Position numbers and translations under genes: made by a program
The notes under the pieces: generated by a model
What the model was told of the DNA's origin: nothing
The model's database searches: none
Seen by the model: the letters and a program-made list of their open reading frames with translations, nothing else
Assembly: GCF_900186585.1 (NCBI RefSeq)
Contig: NZ_FYDD01000004.1
Span: 1-64,000, forward strand
Source of the DNA: Massiliimalia timonensis
Lineage (GTDB): Bacteria; Bacillota; Clostridia; Oscillospirales; Ruminococcaceae
Reading direction: 5' to 3'
Length of the DNA: 64,000 bases
Shown here: positions 62,901-64,000 of the stretch, piece after piece
How positions within the stretch are numbered: position 1 is the first letter of the stretch
Layout of the letters: each line of letters opens with the position of its first letter

Positions 62901-64000
62901 AGGGTCGATCCAGCCATGCCATTTAGAGTTCCTTGGGATTTTCTGATTGGTGCTGGTGTCAAGGTTTTTGATCTCATAGTCATCCAGATACGGCAGGACA
63001 TCATAGAAAACGCCCTCTGTATAATTCTGAGATTCACTCTTATTGATCATGGAAACCTTGTACTCATAAGTCCCACCTTCTGGGACAGGGGTGGCGATCT
63101 CGGTCTGATTGCTGACCAGATCTGTGGTTACGGTCTTGTTCTGTGACACAGAGGAAACCGTTTTAAATGCGATCGCATTAGAAGAACGGCTGACTCCCAT
63201 TTCCACTGTTTCGGTGTTGTTATTGACATCATAGTTGTCGTATACCAGCACCAGGCTGTCCAACGAGCTGCCCTGAGATTTAGTATATGGCTCAAAAGCG
63301 CCTTTTTTAAATCCATAGGCCTTGGACTGCAAAAGATCGGTCGGCACAGCGTTCCCGTCGGTTTCTTTTACCGGCAGCATAAACTCGATCTTCAGGGTCT
63401 GCCCTGCTTCCAAGGTTCCGGTAAAGTAGTAGTTTAAGATCTTGCGCTGGTTGGTGGTCTTGTCGATCACCTTGGTCGTAAAGGTCGGCGATTCCTGCGT
63501 CAGCTGCAATCCGTCCGGAATATTTTTTAGTTCCTCCGGCGTCAGGATCGTCCCGTCTTCATTCTGCACATACCAGGTCCACAGCGGTGTTTTATTGTCC
63601 AGATTTTCGGTGACCTTATGGGCTTCGTCCGTTTCATCTTCCATCTGCCCGTAAGCGTCGCCAATATAATAATCACCCTGATAGAAACCATCCGCTCCCG
63701 GCTCCTGATAATCCACATACTGGAAATCATCCTCACGAAGCCGGTCGATATACGGCACTGCTACAGAAATATTGGGATTGGATACGTTATCCTGCACAAT
63801 ATCAGGATCCTGTTTACTGCTGATACTGGAGTAGCTGACCTTATATTTCAACATCGTACTGCTGCTGGAATCAATAATGACGTTGTTATCCCATTTATAC
63901 CCTTTGATCGGGCCGCCGGTAAAGTAAAGCACATCGATCCCTAAATCTACGGTCGGCACTTCCGGGTCAACATAATACCCTCCGCGTGCACGTTCAGAAG
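56904..64000 (-). CDS. Giant SdrD-B-repeat surface protein, LPKTG-anchored (5' end outside window)
   Basis: The frame is open to the right edge, so the visible 2,365 residues are the C-terminal part; the apparent start near 63959 is only an internal GTG. After an adhesin-like, isopeptide-type region come about ten SdrD-B-like domains. Each has the pattern W-DxDYDGIxDxGExGVxxVxVxLxxYYYDGxW, with DxDxDG calcium-binding loops; DSDLD-type linkers join several. The end is the sorting signal LPKTG, a hydrophobic helix and RKNRKK. It should be sortase-linked to the wall as a long, rigid, calcium-stiffened stalk for adhesion. No sortase is visible in the window. Confidence 0.9.
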   Translation of the reverse strand, partial: SERARGGYYVDPEVPTVDLGIDVLYFTGGPIKGYKWDNNVIIDSSSSTMLKYKVSYSSISSKQDPDIVQDNVSNPNISVAVPYIDRLREDDFQYVDYQEPGADGFYQGDYYIGDAYGQMEDETDEAHKVTENLDNKTPLWTWYVQNEDGTILTPEELKNIPDGLQLTQESPTFTTKVIDKTTNQRKILNYYFTGTLEAGQTLKIEFMLPVKETDGNAVPTDLLQSKAYGFKKGAFEPYTKSQGSSLDSLVLVYDNYDVNNNTETVEMGVSRSSNAIAFKTVSSVSQNKTVTTDLVSNQTEIATPVPEGGTYEYKVSMINKSESQNYTEGVFYDVLPYLDDYEIKNLDTSTNQKIPRNSKWHGWIDPSTIRVLDFAASAGGVETGSVELVRNKDYEVWVGPIVKQGSDFVLNDISSLPDQEAMSKKETYDELRASDQAKAKYFVKLDELMALDDGEEKETLIKGIRAVWVQMADDYTILANNRLRLFFDMHAPLNLPEYVGTLQMSEDAVNATVQYNEAVKDFSAWNTFVAHWNSGRIELVRAGVYTNAPAGRGYIGSYVWNDADYSTVPDDGEGDYGVEEKTGRIQLKNKTTDLDFDGKEDDPGINGVKVELLTVKGYPANRDGQAVAAEIIDGQETGQYLVLDEETGLPITDPLTGKQEYSLAGGPVAFETESDYYDNDGYYILANLKPGQYNLRYTFPENYNQYSVTTTSLGKEQIPVQVYRNNELVYSGTKKSVSPVYDLPADRLVVQTAEPITVKAVEEDLTKYPDYDKEVTSYNLGVGRAYTYGGSVWLDEHEIPDPDAPDETKIDSNGKREDGEPYLEDMEVSVYNIKDQTKPCLDGDGNPAVYTTKADGEYQFRLKPGESYIVRVTDKTTTEDRLLKPSPWTYESDPLTQDDDNDLSKINKNYETKAFEAAVPYDQNGDPIFADDKKQSFQANTNIDLGLINAGRGYLGKFVWNDADYDGIMDPDEEGVPGVTVTLESYYYKDGQWVRSQTDRTMTTNDGGVYVFDNVMSFHSEGGKRYLAGYKLKIDPALNEEIFKQYGVTHFYVNKGVSDSDLGIDRGYYLNDDYIIIAVDATDETVPDNQVIYQGHDYDLSDAEIILDYDAGLSEYQYGNVDGIIWEDADYDGVMDSGETGIDGVTVYLEQYYKDANGRYQKVTKAESANGTVYTGELSTLTANGGNYHFENVPTFVKIDGKNTLCYYRLRADAPAGFGVTRYQQQVASGGTNSDWITNQYAGSENYLTSPADGDYFMVARPAGKLVNPHYTLTDGKDSYDIIRKQADHTGYDGGLKAYPQGELTGFIWDDLDYDGIRDTGENGVPDVSVFLQRYYYDGAKWVLDTAFTEQKATTQADGSYTFAGLDTQVVVKQKAYLAGYTLKAEALPDGYGITYYQQGNDRTKDSDLNAADLTLTQAGEYIPVAAVASQNSTGGGYNSSTVSVKEVSGKTVVYDMLAQRTASGNDGGLVKYPDGTIIGRVWNDKDYDGIQDSGEVGIGNVSVELERYYYDDGQWQKDADFPMHSAITDGAGKYTFTGLDTQVVVNQKAYLAGYALKVDSDSLPSGCGITYYQQGSDPTKDSDLDASDLSLTQAGKYLPVAKPVKAANNSSVVKVGTAYYDMLLADTVSGQDAGLVEYPDGAITGIIWDDLNYNGIQDENEPGYAGVEVLLDRYYLDGETWIQDPSFAQQSRTTLEDGTFRFDNLDTQVEQNGTVYLAGYALNLKELPSDRAVTKYWRGDDRSKDSNLISSTKSLMRSGEYLPVAAVKDPNKAANSSQITMTDVEKQQVTYDLLTARTVGGYDGGFSEYKGGSLGGIIWRDQNFDGIRQDDEPGVENVRVILNRYILKNGVWEQDADFVPYDIPTNERGEYLFDALETHLIDGPNKYLYGYQVTVDLDTIPEGYEVTHYQMGEDKTVDSDLNYQNGALTKADEYVLLVDKAETESQNPDYIIDGYDVVQGIDIRGYDGGILNYQTGSISGVIWEDQSYDGIRQDDEPGVAEVPVSLQRYYYDGTQWLFDDTFQMEAKTGRDGAYLFDGLATVIQKEETDAAGNTVVHSYLAAYRPKVEALSERWAVSRPYMGDDPARDSDLDAKTLALLPEGEVMILAAPAQKGADGSYHYTSVKVTGKDGTDAHYAPMVPQDLSGQDAGLTAFEQGAVGGTVWLDADKDGIMDLTEPQVSGVEVILTQYAFVDGAWKQVEDFEQTIKTNRFGKYLFGDLPLFRAVEDDAGERQYQMLGYRLNIEELPDNREITKYMQNKGIDDSKLILDQLKLTDKAYEFKGCMILSEKAAEATNPVYRQQGYDLVKARDIDQMHAGLLEMLAELPKTGDNLWIILSLAAFCVVSGAFLLIIVILKRKNRKK

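Overview
The window looks like a chromosomal segment of a spore-forming, strictly anaerobic Firmicute, most likely a gut-type Clostridia of the Oscillospirales/Ruminococcaceae group. This is inferred from gene families, not from a database search. The pointers are a SleB-type spore cortex hydrolase, two [FeFe]-hydrogenase proteins, single-chain clostridial PurL, DUF1846 and DUF815 proteins, NifS/NifU/MnmA, BceRSAB-like modules, LPXTG-type surface proteins, AGGAGG-type ribosome binding sites with some GTG and TTG starts, and consensus sigma-A promoters. No phage, integrase, CRISPR array or rRNA gene was found.

Layout. 1-730: two tandem leftward promoters that read out of the window, then a tRNA-Arg(CCG) with promoter and terminator. 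726-4050: a sortase-anchored beta-helix surface protein, a 7-bp tandem repeat (10.7 copies) and a gene-poor, probably decayed stretch. 4047-10766: sleB, a ROK-like regulator divergent from a cation/proton antiporter, a DUF1846 protein and asnB. 10767-14600: a structured inverted repeat with its own terminator (possible small RNA), then the branched-chain amino acid operon ilvB-ilvN-ilvC with no T-box. 14606-19020: a DUF815 ATPase, a truncated B12/siderophore-type binding protein, a Mn2+ (yybP-ykoY) riboswitch controlling a Ca2+/Na+ antiporter, a CmpB-like membrane protein and an AEC transporter.

19095-24971 is a hydrogen metabolism and sensing locus. A group-B-like [FeFe] hydrogenase with a thioredoxin-like [2Fe-2S] protein is divergent from a second thioredoxin-like protein, a PAS-bearing sensor-type hydrogenase with an altered H-cluster motif, a SpoIIE/PP2C phosphatase and an HD protein. 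25095-27972 is a CsoR-controlled copper operon in which CopZ is fused to CopA. 27997-37626 holds a lipoprotein, a two-domain polyphosphate:AMP phosphotransferase, a purine permease behind a guanine-class riboswitch, a flavin reductase, purL and mtaB. 38019-42179 holds an HPr-like protein without its catalytic His, two RNA/tRNA modification methyltransferases, a two-component system and a 28-residue membrane peptide. 42279-47735 holds a lipoprotein, an acetyltransferase, the mnmA-nifU-nifS sulfur-transfer operon behind a 16-bp palindrome, an NTF2-like protein, rnhA and a thioesterase.

47878-54121 is the most interesting region. A methyltransferase, response regulator and intramembrane-type histidine kinase are followed by a monofunctional GT51 peptidoglycan glycosyltransferase and then a BceAB-type ABC transporter. 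The glycosyltransferase gene and the transporter operon are each preceded by the same promoter layout (CTTACA-N4-TGTAAG-N15-TGTAAG-N32 to the -10 box). This is strong sequence evidence that one response regulator controls both, and suggests a cell-wall-antibiotic response that adds lipid II polymerisation to the usual transporter. The right end holds a small membrane protein, an AIM24-like protein, a membrane-anchored solute-binding protein and the C-terminal 2,365 or so residues of a giant SdrD-B-repeat LPKTG surface protein that runs off the window.
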